This document shows, piece after piece, positions 9,842-20,147 of a stretch of 64,000 nucleotides of DNA. The notes below the pieces were generated by a model. The model had not been told where the DNA came from. It ran no database searches and saw only the letters and a list, made by a program, of their open reading frames with translations. Origin of the DNA: Dama dama. Its lineage: Eukaryota; Chordata; Mammalia; Artiodactyla; Cervidae. The stretch's first letter is position 1; each line of letters opens with the position of its first letter. A program made the translations under genes and the position numbers. The stretch spans positions 41,587,001-41,651,000 of the forward strand of contig NC_083696.1 of assembly GCF_033118175.1 (NCBI RefSeq). The letters run 5' to 3'.

Positions 9842-10639
9842 CCCACCACAGCTTATTTCTGAGCTCAGTCCTCCATCATCTCCGGCCGGCCCACCGTTCT
9901 ATACCTTCTTGGCTGTTGCTTCTTTGCTGTCCAGAGCTGCCCTTGGGGTAGCACTCGCCCTCCAGCCCTCCCCAGCCGTTCATCCTCTGGGGGTTGCCTA
10001 ATCTCTAAACCTGCCCAAGGAATCCGTCTCTTCTGCTCCTTCCTTTCTAGCTCCCAACCACAAGCCCAGAGTCCTTTTGTATTAGAGATTTAGTTGCTAA
10101 ACACTGGTCAGAATAGTAACAAAAAGTTGCCAAATTCTTGGAGCCCTGATCTCCAGATCTGTTCCTAACTCCAGCTGAGAGAAACCATTGTAAAGGAAAG
10201 GATCCTGTGGCTTATACTGAGGCACAAATGAGGTGGGGGTGGTGGGGGTGTGGGGTGTGTCCCTTTCCTGCCAATAAAAGCAAAGAGGAGCCTAGGGGCA
10301 CCCCGCCCTCCACTCTTGCCTTTTTGTTGCTTTCTTTCCCTATCTTTGGTGCCTGGGTCATCTAAGGGCCTCTGGCTCTTTGCCCTTGTACTGTGTCCAT
10401 TTGGGTCCCTGCTCATAGGGTTTGCCTGTGGCCAGGCAGAAAATACTGGGGTTAGTACTTTCTCTGCAGGGTCCCCACAAGTCCTGCCAGGAAAAGTGGG
10501 GGTTGCTCTGAGTTCACACCTGCGGAAAACAGCCACAGGAAAATAACTTTTCCTGCTCCCATAGGCAAGGGATGGCATGGGGGGAGGGGCGGGGTAGCTG
10601 AAGTTCCTGGGGCTCAGGCCTCCAGGTTTAAATGTGTTC
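9842..10639. other. Intergenic unique DNA upstream of DOK2
   Basis: Moderate GC and no repeat recognised apart from a (GGTGGGGGT)-like G-rich patch at about 10231-10258. Open frames on both strands are non-coding in character. Confidence 0.5.
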
Positions 10640-10843
10640 TGTGTTTAGTCACTCAGTCGTGTCGGACTCCTTGCGACCCCATGGCCTATAGTCCTCCAGG
10701 CTCCTCGGTCCATGGGGATTCTCCAGACAAGAATACTGGAGTGGATTGCCATGCCTTCCTCCAGAGGATCTTCCCAGCCCAGGGATCGAACCTAGGTTTC
10801 CTGCATTGCAGACCGATTCCTTAGGGTCTGAGCCACCAGGGAT
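10640..10843 (-). mobile_element. Bov-tA SINE
   Basis: Full-length on the minus strand, from the gagccaccaggg head at 10832-10843 to the tcagtcgtgtcggactcc tail at 10652. Confidence 0.92.
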
Positions 10844-10959
10844 TAAATAGTTTCCAAGTAATCTGGCAAGCTCGGGCTCCCCCCTGTGGTTCTGCGTGGA
10901 ATGCGTCCAGCTGACCTTCGGGGAAGGTGATCAGAGAAGGGGAGGGGGGGATCCTTTGT

Positions 10960-11096
10960 TGTCTGGCTACTCAGTCAGGTCCGGTCCGCCCACCAGCGAC
11001 TTCAGCATCTCAGGTCTTATGCCAGGCCTACTGCATCTGAATCTGCAGTTTTAACCAGGTTTGCACATTAGTGTTTGAAAGGCACTGCTCTGACAG
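10960..11096 (+). repeat. MER5A-like DNA transposon (hAT-Charlie MITE)
   Basis: The central 'cctactgcatctgaatctgc' and the 'gtttgaaaggcactgctctg' end match the MER5A layout. Diverged. Confidence 0.6.
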
Positions 11097-11215
11097 CCCC
11101 CAGGATGGCCTTAGAAGCCCTTCTTTTCTCACTCCCTACGGAGATGCTGAGTCATCCACAGTCCACGCAGCCCCTGTGTAATATTGCTTCCCCTAAGGGG
11201 CTGGAGAAATGGAAT

Positions 11216-11410
11216 TGCTGTTGTTCAGTCACTAAGTCAAGTCCGACTCTTTTGCAGCCCCATGGACTGTAGCTCGCCAGGCTCCTCTGTCCACGGAATT
11301 CTCCAGGCAAGAATACTGGAGCGGGTTGCCATTTCCTATTCCAGGGATCCAGCTCATGTCTCCTTCATTGGTAGGTGGATTCTTTACCACTGAGCCACCA
11401 GGGAAGCCCA
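11216..11410 (-). mobile_element. Bov-tA SINE
   Basis: Minus-strand copy with a short deletion in the B-box part ('ccagggatccagctcatg'). Confidence 0.92.
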
Positions 11411-11872
11411 GAGAGATGGAATAAGCCACCTGCTTCCATACTCTTAACCCCGTCTCAAGGCGTTTTCCCCCCTCACCAGCATCCTTGGTTCCCCTTTGGT
11501 TTCTGGATCCACTTGTTCAAATCCAGCTTTATGTGTCTCAGTCCTCTCCACCCAGAGCCCATAATACTCATGTTTTGAGCTGTTTTGGTGAAGCACGTGG
11601 CATGTGCAGCAGAAGGTCTGAGCAGCGCACTGCTCTGCTCTTCTTCCCAAGACGACCTAACCTCTGCGGTAGAGGACATGGCTCAGTTACATAAGCACCC
11701 ATTATGGGGTTACCCCAAGAGTGCTCGTCTAGTCTCTGGTTTTCCCAGTGTTTCCGCACCATGCCTCTGTCGGATTGCCTCTCTAAACCATCTGGCCCAG
11801 TTAGATATTCTCTGAGGCACTTAGAGTTCCACTAAGCCATGTATCTTCTTGCATGGAGTCTAGACTTCGTTT
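11411..11872. other. Intergenic unique DNA upstream of DOK2
   Basis: Moderate GC, no repeat or gene recognised. Being within 2 kb of DOK2, it could hold distal promoter elements, but no motif stands out. Confidence 0.45.
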
Positions 11873-12078
11873 GCATGCTAAACTGCTTCAGTTGTGTCTG
11901 ACTCTTGTGGTGCCATGGACTGTAGCCCACCAGGCTCTCCTGTCCATGGAATTTTCTAGGCGAGAATACTGGAGTGGGTTGCCATGCCCTCCTCCAGGGG
12001 ATCTTCCAGACCCAGGGATCCAACTCACGCCTCTTTTTTCTCCTGAACTGGCAGGCGGGTTCTTTACCACTAACGCCA
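11873..12078 (-). mobile_element. Bov-tA SINE
   Basis: Full-length minus-strand copy with an odd T-rich patch (cttttttctcctg) where the tRNA-like part normally runs. Confidence 0.9.
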
Positions 12079-12080
12079 TC

Positions 12081-12151
12081 TGTTGTTCAGTCACTCAGTC
12101 GTGTCTGACTCTGACCCCATGGACTGCAGCCCACCAGGCTTCCCTGTCCTC
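12081..12151 (-). mobile_element. Bov-A/BovB 3' tail fragment
   Basis: About 70 bp matching the tail 'tcagtcgtgtctgactctga', directly abutting the Bov-tA at 11873-12078. Confidence 0.8.
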
Positions 12152-12669
12152 GCAGCATCCTTGAGGTCAGCAGTAAAAAGACTGTTAAATTAAAAGATCA
12201 GTTACCCTGGAACTTCCTCCTCTGGCCTTTTGACTTTAGGAGACTTGCAAACAGGTGGGTTCACACCTGCCTTTCCTTCTTCCAAGGGTAGAAAGTGTGT
12301 CTGGAGACTCTGTGGACCTGGAACCTTTGGTAACTGTGAAGCACATTTGATAACTATGAAACTTTTTTTTTTTTAATGTGAGAGTTTGCTATTGTAACTT
12401 AAAAAGATAACCTCCAGATAGAATTCAAGTGTCTTTACAATGCTCACAAAGGCTGGAAAGAAGGTGGATTCCGACAGTTGAGATGTGCTTGGGGAGTGTA
12501 GCTCGCTTCAGTGTGGAGACATTCATGTTTCTAGCAGCTCAGGAGGTGGCATGTGTGTGTGTGTCGTGGGGGACAGGCAGTGTCCCCGCAGAGGGAAACC
12601 ATTTCAGCAGAGCGTGTGAACCTACCGAGGCTGGCGTTCCAGCATGCCTGTGTGGCTCAGCGCCTGCTG
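12152..12669. other. Proximal upstream DNA of DOK2
   Basis: Unique sequence with a T13 run at 12363-12375. No element recognised. Confidence 0.45.
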
Positions 12670-12790
12670 AGTTGAGAGGCCTGGCTTCCGGTTTGGTGGC
12701 CTGGAACCCGTCCCTCGGCCCTTCCTTGAGCCTCAGTCTCCTCATTTTTGAATGAGGATGTTGGGCTGGCTGATTTCTCAGGTCTCTCCT
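12670..12790 (+). repeat. MIR SINE
   Basis: It has 'cctggcttccggtttg', 'gagcctcagtctcctcattt' and 'gaatgaggatgttgg', the MIR core and 3' part. It lies about 450 bp upstream of the DOK2 start. Confidence 0.7.
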
Positions 12791-13058
12791 AGCTGCATCA
12801 TGCTAACCACCAGCCTGAGCGTGGTGGAGCCTTCAGCTCCTGGTTTTACTGTCAAATTTTTGTTTCTGGGCCTCTGTTCCAGAGGGTCAGCCTCCCTGTG
12901 TTGCTGACCTCCCCGCGCTGGTCTCTGTCCCTGAGCTGTGTTCAGTGAAACACTGGAGTTGGGTTTTTTGGAAATTCTCTCTTACTCGCTGAAAATGCAG
13001 GAAGCTTGAATGTGAAACCCACTCGTCAAAAAGAAAACACACACACGCACAGAGCAAG

Positions 13059-13135
13059 AAACCACAGGGCCTATCGGCCTGTCGTCATCGAGCAGACGAG
13101 AATAGTGCAGAAAACTCTAGGCAGAGAGGAAATGA
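13059..13135 (+). promoter_or_regulatory. DOK2: Probable DOK2 core promoter region (RUNX and ETS motifs)
   Basis: AAACCACA at 13059-13066 is a RUNX site on the opposite strand, and GAGGAAAT near 13126 fits a PU.1/ETS site. There is no TATA box or CpG island, which matches the pattern of blood-cell promoters. DOK2 is known to be expressed mainly in haematopoietic cells. The start site must lie somewhere between about 13060 and 13215; motif function is inferred. Confidence 0.45.
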
Positions 13136-13220
13136 ACTTGAGAGAAGGGGGAACATAGGGCAGAGAGGAGCGAGAGAGGGTGGGTGTGGAAGGGGAGAGC
13201 GGGCGCTCAGGGGCCCCGGG

Positions 13221-13250
13221 ATGCCGCGAGGATGGAGGACGTGCTGGTGA
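13221..13250 (+). other. Upstream ORF overlapping the DOK2 start
   Basis: An ATG 11 nt before the DOK2 start opens a nine-codon frame (MPRGWRTCW) that ends in TGA at 13248-13250, past the authentic ATG. Its own context is moderate (G at -3, C at +4), so leaky scanning to the better DOK2 start is plausible. It is only present in mRNAs that begin upstream of 13221. Confidence 0.5.
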
Positions 13251-13294
13251 AGCAGGGCTTCCTGTACCTCCAGCAGCAGCAGACTTTCGGGAAG
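13232..13294 (+). CDS. DOK2: DOK2 coding exon 1
   Basis: Codons 1-21, MEDVLVKQGFLYLQQQQTFGK, the first strand of the PH domain. It ends in AAG before a GTAGGA donor, phase 0. Confidence 0.96.
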
Positions 13295-16200
13295 GTAGGA
13301 AGAGCATCGTTGGTCTGGGGCTGGGCTGAGAGGTGGTGGAGGGTGGGGTGCTAGAGACTCCCCGGAGAGGAGAGGAGGCCCTGGAATGTTCCAAAACCCT
13401 TATGGCCTAATGGAGACTGCCATCTACCACACTGGGCGCAGAACACAAGCTTGGGAGGGCTCCTTCCTTAGCAGCCGCCACATCATGGCCTTTGCTGACA
13501 GCCGTGACCCCAGGAGGAGGGGATACCAGAGGACCCTGACTCTTTCTTTTTCTGTGGCGACTTCTCCTCACTGGGACACATTGGGAGGGACTGGACAGCA
13601 CAGTGGAGGGGATAATTTGGGATGGCCGTGGAGGTTCCTTCCTCCTTTCCTGCCCAGTGGGGTGCATTTGGCTGCTTTTGAACTTGAGCCGGGGTCTCTG
13701 GGAGCCAGGGCCCCATTGTGTCTAAACTCCTTTTCATTCTTTTGGCCTCTTTGAATAGGGAAGTCCTCTTTCCCTCAGGGGACCCACCCGAGGGTTCCTC
13801 TCTCTCTCTCTGTCCCTCTCATGGCCTCAGGGCATGAGTCAGGAAGGTTCAGGAGAGTCAGCAAGTTCCTGGGGAGAGGGCCTTCTGTGGGGCCTCATGC
13901 AGAAAGAGGAGGTCCCCAGTCTGGGCTCTCAGGCTGCCCTCCTCGCCTCCTCTGGGCTTCAGGACTCACATGCTTTCTGCCTCTCATCTGGGATTCCCTG
14001 CATTGAGCTTGCCCAGTCTCCCTGCAGTTGTCTTCATGGGGCTCACCCCAAGCCTTTCTTTTTTTTTTTTTTTGCCTCCGGCTTCCTCCCTGCTGTCACT
14101 GGAGGCCTCTTTCTGGGTCACTTGACGTGCATCTTCAACGCATGCTAACTCTTAAGGCCCGTGTTAGGCCCTCTGCCTCCTTGGGTCTCCTGTGATCTTC
14201 CCCTTTGTCTCCCCCTGGGGTCCCCCTCTCCCTGCTGGTCATCATCTCTCCATCTGGGGGCAGAAATGGCGCCGGTTCGGGGCTGCTCTGTATGGAGGTT
14301 CAGGCTGTGCACTGGCCCGGCTGGAGCTCCAGGAGGGCTCGGAGAAGTCGCGCCGGGGAGAGGCCCCCCGGAGGGTCATCCGCCTCAATGACTGCCTGCG
14401 GGTGTCCGAAGCCAGCGGGGAGGCCAGCAGCCCCCGGGACACCAGCACCTTCTTCCTGGAGACCACGGAACGCCTGTACCTGCTGGCCGCCCCCACCGCC
14501 GAGCGTGGCGACTGGATACAGGCCATCTGCCTCCTGGCCTTCCCTGTGAGTCGGCCAGGGCTGCAGAGAGGATGTGGGGCGCCGGGTGCCTGCCGAGGGC
14601 AGGTGTTGTGGGAGTCAAGGTCAGGAGGCTGAGGGTGGTTCTTTGGTGGGGTGTGGATCCCATTTCAGAATAAAGATGGGGGGGTTGGGGGGTGGGGCGG
14701 CAGACTGAGTGCATTTTGCAAGAAAGCTTAGGGTGGCCAGAGGTGGGGCTGGAGATGGCGATGGTGGTGAACATTGGGCCTTCTCCCCAGGGTCAGCGGA
14801 AGGAGCAGTCAGGGCCGGAGGGGAAGGGTGGCCGGCCCCGCATGGAGGAGAATGAACTGTACAGCCGCGCGACCGCAGGTGAGGGGCCCCTGCTTCTCCC
14901 CAGGCTGCTCTCTCCAGGGCGTGGTGGGGAGGAGGTGAGGGCCGGCCGGCAGCCGGCCCAGTCTTCCTGCCTTGCGGTTGCCCCTGGCCCCAGCCAGCCC
15001 CTTATCAGCTGCTCCTCATCGCTTCCGGCCCGGCCCAAGGTTGGGGAGGCCGGCCTGACTTAAATGTCAGCCCTTCGCCCTTGGCCCGCTCCCTCTGATC
15101 CAGGCCCCATTGGTGGCAAAGGGCCTGGCTGACGGACCCAGGTGAAAATGCTGGTCTGGAATTCTCCCCTGATGGGACCTGAGCAATCGTCTGTGAAAAG
15201 AATGGTTTCCCATCTATGGATCTAAGGTGTCCTGCAGCAAGGGAGTTTTTTGCTGACAAGGCAGTCGCCCTCCTGTCCTCTTGTCTAGCCCTCTGGGGGC
15301 TGCCTGTGGGGAGCAGGAAGACACAGGGCAAGGGGTGCATCCAGGCTCCACCCCTCGGAAGGCCTCCCCACCTGACCCCCGTGGCCTCGGCAGAGGGTGG
15401 GCAGGCAGGGAGAGCTGGGGAGGTGTGGCAGGAGCGATGCGGAGGCAGCTGGGTTGGGGCGAGCAGTGAGATGGAGGAGACGGAGCTGTGACTGGCGACG
15501 GGAGCAGGAAGGATGTGGCCCAGAGGAGTCAGGGTGCTCGTGGCTAGGGCACGATGCCTCCTGGGGGAGGGGGTGGGGGCTCCTGGCATCTTGGGGAGTC
15601 TGACCTGGCACAGGGCAGCTAAGTCTTCAGAACGCAGGCACCAGGGCCATGGGCCACTGATAATACTTTTCTTCTGGAGTCCTGGCCCGCTTATTTAGAG
15701 CGGTGGTGAATAATCCACCTGCTAACGCCAGAGACGCCGGAGACCCAAGTTTGATCCCTGGGTCAGGAAGATCCCATGGACAAGGAAACGGCAACCCACT
15801 CCAGTATTCTTGCCTGGAGAATCCCACGGACAGAGGAGCATGGCGGGTTATAGTCCATGGGATCGCAAAGATTCGGACACAACTGAATGACTGAACATGC
15901 ACACACACAGAATTGAAAGAGGTTGGCTGTTCTCCCCATGAACTGTGTCTCCTCCCCAGGGACCCCCCGAAAGGAGTTTGCTGTGACCATAAGACCCACA
16001 GAAGTCAGTGAGAGGTGCCGGCTCCGCGGACCCTACACCCTCCGGGTTGGGGAGAGTGCCCTGGAGCTGTGGGGCGGCCCCGAGTCGGGCACCCAGCTCT
16101 ATGAATGGCCTTACAGATTCCTGAGGCGCTTTGGGCGGGATAAGGTGAGCAGGGGCTGCGGGGGGTAGGGCAGAGGAAGGATGAACTAGGAGAGAAAAGA

Positions 16201-17231
16201 GAGTGTCGGGGAGAGGGCCAAGGGGCCCTCAAAGGAAGAGGGAATGGAGGAGGGAGAAAAGATGAGATAAAGGCGCCCAGCCCCAGGGCTGGAGGAGAGA
16301 ACCCGGGGAGGGAGATGTGGAGGTGGAGGTGGCGGAGAAGGAAAGAGGAAGACCTGGGTGGGGGGTAGTGGGCCGTGTGGAGGTTGAACTCTGTGCCAAT
16401 CATCATACTCAGATGGATGGAAGGAAGACGGGAAAAGGAGAGGGGTTTGTTGGTAAGAAAAGACTTGGAGGGAGGGAGAGGAAGCAGCTTGGGGAGAAGG
16501 CCAAGCAGCTCGCTGGTTGGAGGGGAGTTGGAGATGACATGTTTGTGATTGGAAACTGGGTATGTGAGCAGCTGGCCTCCCAGTGATAGGCTTTCTTCCC
16601 CACCCAGGTAACCTTCTCCTTTGAGGCTGGCCGGCGCTGCGTCTCAGGAGAGGGCAACTTTGAGCTCGAAACCAGGCAAGGCAATGAGATCTTCCTGGCC
16701 CTGGAAGAGGCCATCTCTGCCCAGAAGAATGCCGTCCCTGCTGGGCCCCAGGCCCAGCCAGTCCCCGTCCCCGCGGTGCTGCCCCGGCCGGAGAGCCCCT
16801 ACGCCCGACCCCACGACTCGCTGCCACCACTGTCGCCCACCGTCCCGGTGCCCGCTCCCCGGCAGCAGCGCGGACTAGAGGGGGAGTACGCCGTGCCCTT
16901 CGATGCCGTGGCCCGGAGCCTCGGGAAGAGCTTGAGGGGCATCCTGGCTGTCCCTCCCCAGCCCCCGGCCGACCCTCTGTACGACAGCATCGAGGACCAC
17001 CCGCACCCACGACCCGACCACATATATGATGAGCCCGAGGGGATGGCCACCCTGGCCCTGTATGACAGCCCGCAGGAGCCCCGGGGCGATGCCTGGAGGA
17101 GGCAGGCCACAGCCGACAGGGACTCCAGTGGCCTCAAGCATGGCTACATAGCGGGACAGGACATCACCGCCTCTGGCTGGCCACAGGGGACCGAGTATGA
17201 CAATGTCATACTTAAGAAAGGCCCAAAGTGA
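13232..17231 (+). CDS. DOK2: DOK2, docking protein 2 (complete gene; five coding exons)
   Basis: DOK2 (p56dok-2) is a membrane-proximal adaptor phosphorylated by tyrosine kinases in blood cells; it recruits RasGAP and other SH2 proteins and dampens Ras-ERK signalling. Coding exons are 13232-13294, 14264-14545, 14791-14878, 15960-16144 and 16608-17231, all with GT-AG introns and joining phases that agree. The product is 413 residues (human 412 from memory). A PH domain spans about 4-114 and starts VKQGFLYLQQQQTFGKKWRR. A PTB domain spans about 149-252, with R215-R216 at the position of the Dok-1 phosphotyrosine-binding arginines. The Pro-rich tail has tyrosines 271, 300 (EYAVPF), 331 (LYDSIED), 346 (IYDEPE), 358 (LYDSPQ), 386 and 403 (EYDNV). 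The start has A at -3 and G at +4. DOK1 was considered, but the exon sequence and length fit DOK2. Confidence 0.97.
14264..14545 (+). CDS. DOK2: DOK2 coding exon 2
   Basis: Codons 22-115, KWRRFGAAL to LLAFP, the bulk of the PH domain. The acceptor (tctggggg then cag) has a weak pyrimidine tract; the donor is GTGAGT, phase 0. Confidence 0.96.
14791..14878 (+). CDS. DOK2: DOK2 coding exon 3
   Basis: Codons 116-144 plus the first base of 145, the PH-PTB linker containing MEENELYSRA. Strong acceptor (ttctccccag), donor GTGAGG, phase 1. Confidence 0.95.
15690..15910 (+). mobile_element. Bov-tA SINE in DOK2 intron 3
   Basis: Sense to DOK2; the head is diverged but the body and the ttcggacacaactgaatgac tail are clear. 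It ends only about 50 bp before the exon 4 acceptor. Confidence 0.9.
15960..16144 (+). CDS. DOK2: DOK2 coding exon 4
   Basis: Completes codon 145 and runs to 206, the first half of the PTB domain (KEFAVTIRP to RRFGRDK). Acceptor cctccccag, donor GTGAGC, phase 0. Confidence 0.95.
16608..17231 (+). CDS. DOK2: DOK2 coding exon 5 with stop
   Basis: Codons 207-413 and TGA at 17229-17231: the second half of the PTB domain (VTFSFEAGRRCVSGEG) and the whole tyrosine- and proline-rich tail, ending VILKKGPK. Confidence 0.97.
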   Translation, partial: VTFSFEAGRRCVSGEGNFELETRQGNEIFLALEEAISAQKNAVPAGPQAQPVPVPAVLPRPESPYARPHDSLPPLSPTVPVPAPRQQRGLEGEYAVPFDAVARSLGKSLRGILAVPPQPPADPLYDSIEDHPHPRPDHIYDEPEGMATLALYDSPQEPRGDAWRRQATADRDSSGLKHGYIAGQDITASGWPQGTEYDNVILKKGPK

Positions 17232-17755
17232 TGGAGCGCGGAGGAGATGCGATCCCCATGGGACGCCAGTGCTGGAGTCCTGTGCGTGCGGGGCCAAAGT
17301 TAGAGGCTGGTGAGAAAGAGCTGGAGGGGCAGGCAGGCCTCCTCTTCCAGCTTCTGCTGGTGACTCCTGGCCACCGCATCCCAGGAGCCCTGCTCTGCTT
17401 CTTCTTGAACCCTCGGCTTGACCGCTTTAGTCTGGTCCGAGGAATTGTCCCCTTCAGGGCATGCGGCATGAGTCACCATCTGCGGGCAGGAAGAGCGCCC
17501 TGTGGAGACCGCCCTTCTGCTCCTTCTGCACTTCCTCTTCTTTTGCCCACCCCCCCCACCCTCCCACCCCCCACCTAAATGGAACCTCTGGCATTTAGAG
17601 GACAAAAGGATGTCAGCAAATCGCCCTGGTTCCTCGGTCTGTGTGGGCCACCTTTTCAGGTGACAGCCGTGGCCCCAGGCATGCAGGAGGATGGCTGCTG
17701 CTGTCTGCCAGTTTTGGACTTCTCTGTGGCATTAAACATTTCAGAAATATTTCTG
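17232..17755 (+). other. DOK2: DOK2 3' UTR
   Basis: Follows the TGA and runs to about 20 nt beyond ATTAAA. It contains a run of C-rich blocks at about 17545-17575. Confidence 0.8.
17731..17736 (+). terminator. DOK2: DOK2 polyadenylation signal ATTAAA
   Basis: ATTAAA lies about 500 nt past the stop codon and is followed by a GT-rich stretch (gagtgtgggaggtgg) at about 17763, as expected downstream of a cleavage site near 17752-17758. Confidence 0.75.
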
Positions 17756-18646
17756 TGTAACCAGAGTGTGGGAGGTGGGGATGGGACCGGCACGGCCATG
17801 CTGGGGGTGGACGCTTCGACTGGTCACCACTGACACCGCCTCTCCCAGCAGCAGGATCCTCTCTGGGTCCCCATGTCTGGCCACAGATGTGGAGGTCTGC
17901 ACAAGTCAGGGCACCCCAGGAAAGATGCTCAACCCTTTGCTAGGGTAGGATCGACACCCAAGAAATAGTGAGGAAGCTGTGCGTGTGTGTAAACCTGGAG
18001 TGGAAGACAGGCAAGAGTAGAAATGGGACTCATCACTTGCCTTTCTAAGACTTACTCTCTTTGTCTGTAAATTGAGGGAGTTTCTCCATTTGGGCATTGA
18101 GAGCCCTTCCTGTTCTGAAGTTCCGCATTGGCCCTTGTGTTTTTCTTGGGTTGGCCCGAAAGTTCCAACCCAGTATTTCCCTGAAGGCTCTGTGCATCAA
18201 AATAAAAATCTCTCCTTTCATCAAAATCTGCTTTCATGGAAAGGGCTGTCAGAATGTTTCTGCTACTGGTTCCAGCCAGTATTATGGGGCACTGTTTGTA
18301 AAACCTCCCTTCGCCTCATAATGCTTATCGTCTAGAGGTGGGCTGAGATGAGGACACAGATGTCTATCACAAAAGGGGATGTAAGTTTCACAAGAGGAGA
18401 ATCAAGGCCTGGAGGTCAGGGGAGATATCTGTTCATTGGGGGACCAAGAAAGGCTTTGTATCAAAGATGGCACTTAAGGTGGCCCTTCAAGGGTGGGAAG
18501 GGGTATGAAAAGAGGATCCTGGTAGAAGAATGTGAGTGGAGGCGTTGGGGGACGTATGTACGTGCCCAGGAAAGAGTTCTGTATTGAGAATGGAGGGGAA
18601 GGTAGGAGGGAGGTTCAAGAGGGTGGAGGCATATGTATGCCTGTCT
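17756..18646. other. DOK2 downstream flank, no gene recognised
   Basis: Unique or very diverged DNA. The 20-odd bp at 18147-18170 resemble a mariner terminal repeat but are too short to call. The part near 18340-18560 resembles a diverged old interspersed repeat that I cannot name. Confidence 0.4.
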
Positions 18647-18852
18647 GCCTGCTAAGTTGCTCAGTTGTGTCCAACTCTTTTCGACCCAATGGACTATAGT
18701 CTGCTGGGTTCCTCTGTCCATGAGATTTTCCAGACAAGAATTCTAGAGTGAGTTGCCATTCCCTTCTCCAGGGGATCTTCCCAACCTAGGGATCAAACCC
18801 ATGTCTCCTGCATTGTAGGCAGATTCTTTACTACTGAGCCACCGGGGAAGCC
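18647..18852 (-). mobile_element. Bov-tA SINE
   Basis: Full-length minus-strand copy, moderately diverged. Confidence 0.92.
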
Positions 18853-18861
18853 TGGACGTAT

Positions 18862-18951
18862 ATATACTTATGGCTGGTTCATGTTGATGTGTGGCAGTAA
18901 CCAACACAATATTGTGAAGCAATTATCCTCCAATTAAAAATAAATAAAAAA
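18862..18951 (+). mobile_element. L1 3' terminus (bovine type)
   Basis: About 90 bp, 'cacaatattgtgaagcaatt', 'tcctccaattaaaaataaat' and a poly(A)-like end; only the last bases of the element are present. Confidence 0.85.
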
Positions 18952-19049
18952 GAATGGAGGGGACATGGGGCAATCTAGTTGAGAAGGCAGATCCTAACCC
19001 TGTTGTGCAGGAATTTGTACCTAATTAAAGGGGAAGGAGGAATGACGAG

Positions 19050-19170
19050 GCTTTATTTTTTAAAACTTTTATTATAAAAAATTTCAAACAGACACGAAAG
19101 TGGGAGGAGTAGCATAATAAATCCCCATGAATTCATTAATTAGCTTTGAGAATTATCAATACACGGCCAT
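19050..19170. repeat. Ancient L1 3' UTR-like fragment
   Basis: The stretch 'tttcaaacagacacgaaagt' followed by 'taataaatccccatga' and 'gagaattatcaa' fits a widespread old L1 3' UTR. Low-grade match by eye. Confidence 0.4.
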
Positions 19171-19451
19171 CACATTGACAAGGCTTTTAAGCAGAGAATC
19201 CTTTAGAGCTCTGTGTTAGGTCAGTAAGCTGTCGGGTTACTTGGAAGATGGACTGGGGCCACAGTGAGCTGAATTGGAAAGGGAAATTCAGAGAGACTGG
19301 GGGTCCACATGCTGTGGTAGAGCCAGGGCTTGAGGGTCTTGGAGTCACATTGGATGTGGAACACAGAGAATTGGGGTTTTGCGGAGAGATTTGGGTTTGC
19401 GGAAGAAGGTGAGCTTAGTTTCTGACAGTTTTAGGCTAAGATGGCTTGACT

Positions 19452-19575
19452 CTCTGGAGAAGGGCATGACAACCTACTCCAGTATTCTTGCCTGGAGAAT
19501 CCCAGGGACAGAGGAACATGGGGTCACAAAGGGTTGGATACGACTGAAGTGGCTGAGCACCCATGCACCCACGCA
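19452..19575 (+). mobile_element. Bov-tA SINE, 5'-truncated
   Basis: Starts inside the element (tctctggagaagggcatgac) and lacks the tRNA-like head. Confidence 0.88.
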
Positions 19576-19949
19576 CGGTTTTACTCTATCCAGCTCGAGG
19601 GGTCCTAGCAGCAGCTGGAAATGGGCTCCAGAGCTGGGAGGGAAGCAAGATAAAGACCAATGGGCTGCCCAGCTTCCCATGTGGGTTGTGGGCACCTTTG
19701 ACCTCAGCTCCTGCTTTTGCCCCCTTTTAAAGGAATTTGAGGCAATGGGTGAGCAGGCTGGAGACAGGGGGGAAGCCACCCAGGAACCTTGACTCTTGCG
19801 TGTACCAAAGGACTAAGCCGGCTGTCATCACCACATCCCAGCCTCAGAAGACACGGGATGCAGGAGGCCTAATGCCTCTAAAGGTTTCAGTAGTTCCCTC
19901 TCCAGGCGAGGAGTGGGAGCTAGGGTGTTCTCAGGCAAGGATGGTGGTG

Positions 19950-20147
19950 GGGTTTGGTTGCTAAGTTGTGTCTGACTCTTATGATCCCATGGACTGTAGC
20001 CGCCAGGCTCCTCTGTCCATGGGATTTCCCAGGCAAGAATTCTGGAGTGAGTTGCCATTTCCTTCTCCTCTCGACCCAGCGGTTAAACCCGTGTCTCCTG
20101 CATTGGCAGGCGAATACTTCACTGACTGAGCCACCAGAGATGTCCCT
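19950..20147 (-). mobile_element. Bov-tA SINE
   Basis: Minus-strand copy, somewhat shortened around the B box. Confidence 0.9.

Noticed and set aside
15005..15589. 194-codon minus-strand frame in DOK2 intron 3
   Set aside because: GC-rich intron, low-complexity Pro/Ser content, no domain.
16186..17010. 274-codon minus-strand frame across DOK2 exon 5 and intron 4
   Set aside because: Antisense shadow of a GC-rich coding exon; no homology recognised.
18147..18170. Mariner-like terminal repeat (ttgggttggcccgaaagttc)
   Set aside because: Only ~20 bp match, no second inverted repeat found; could be chance.
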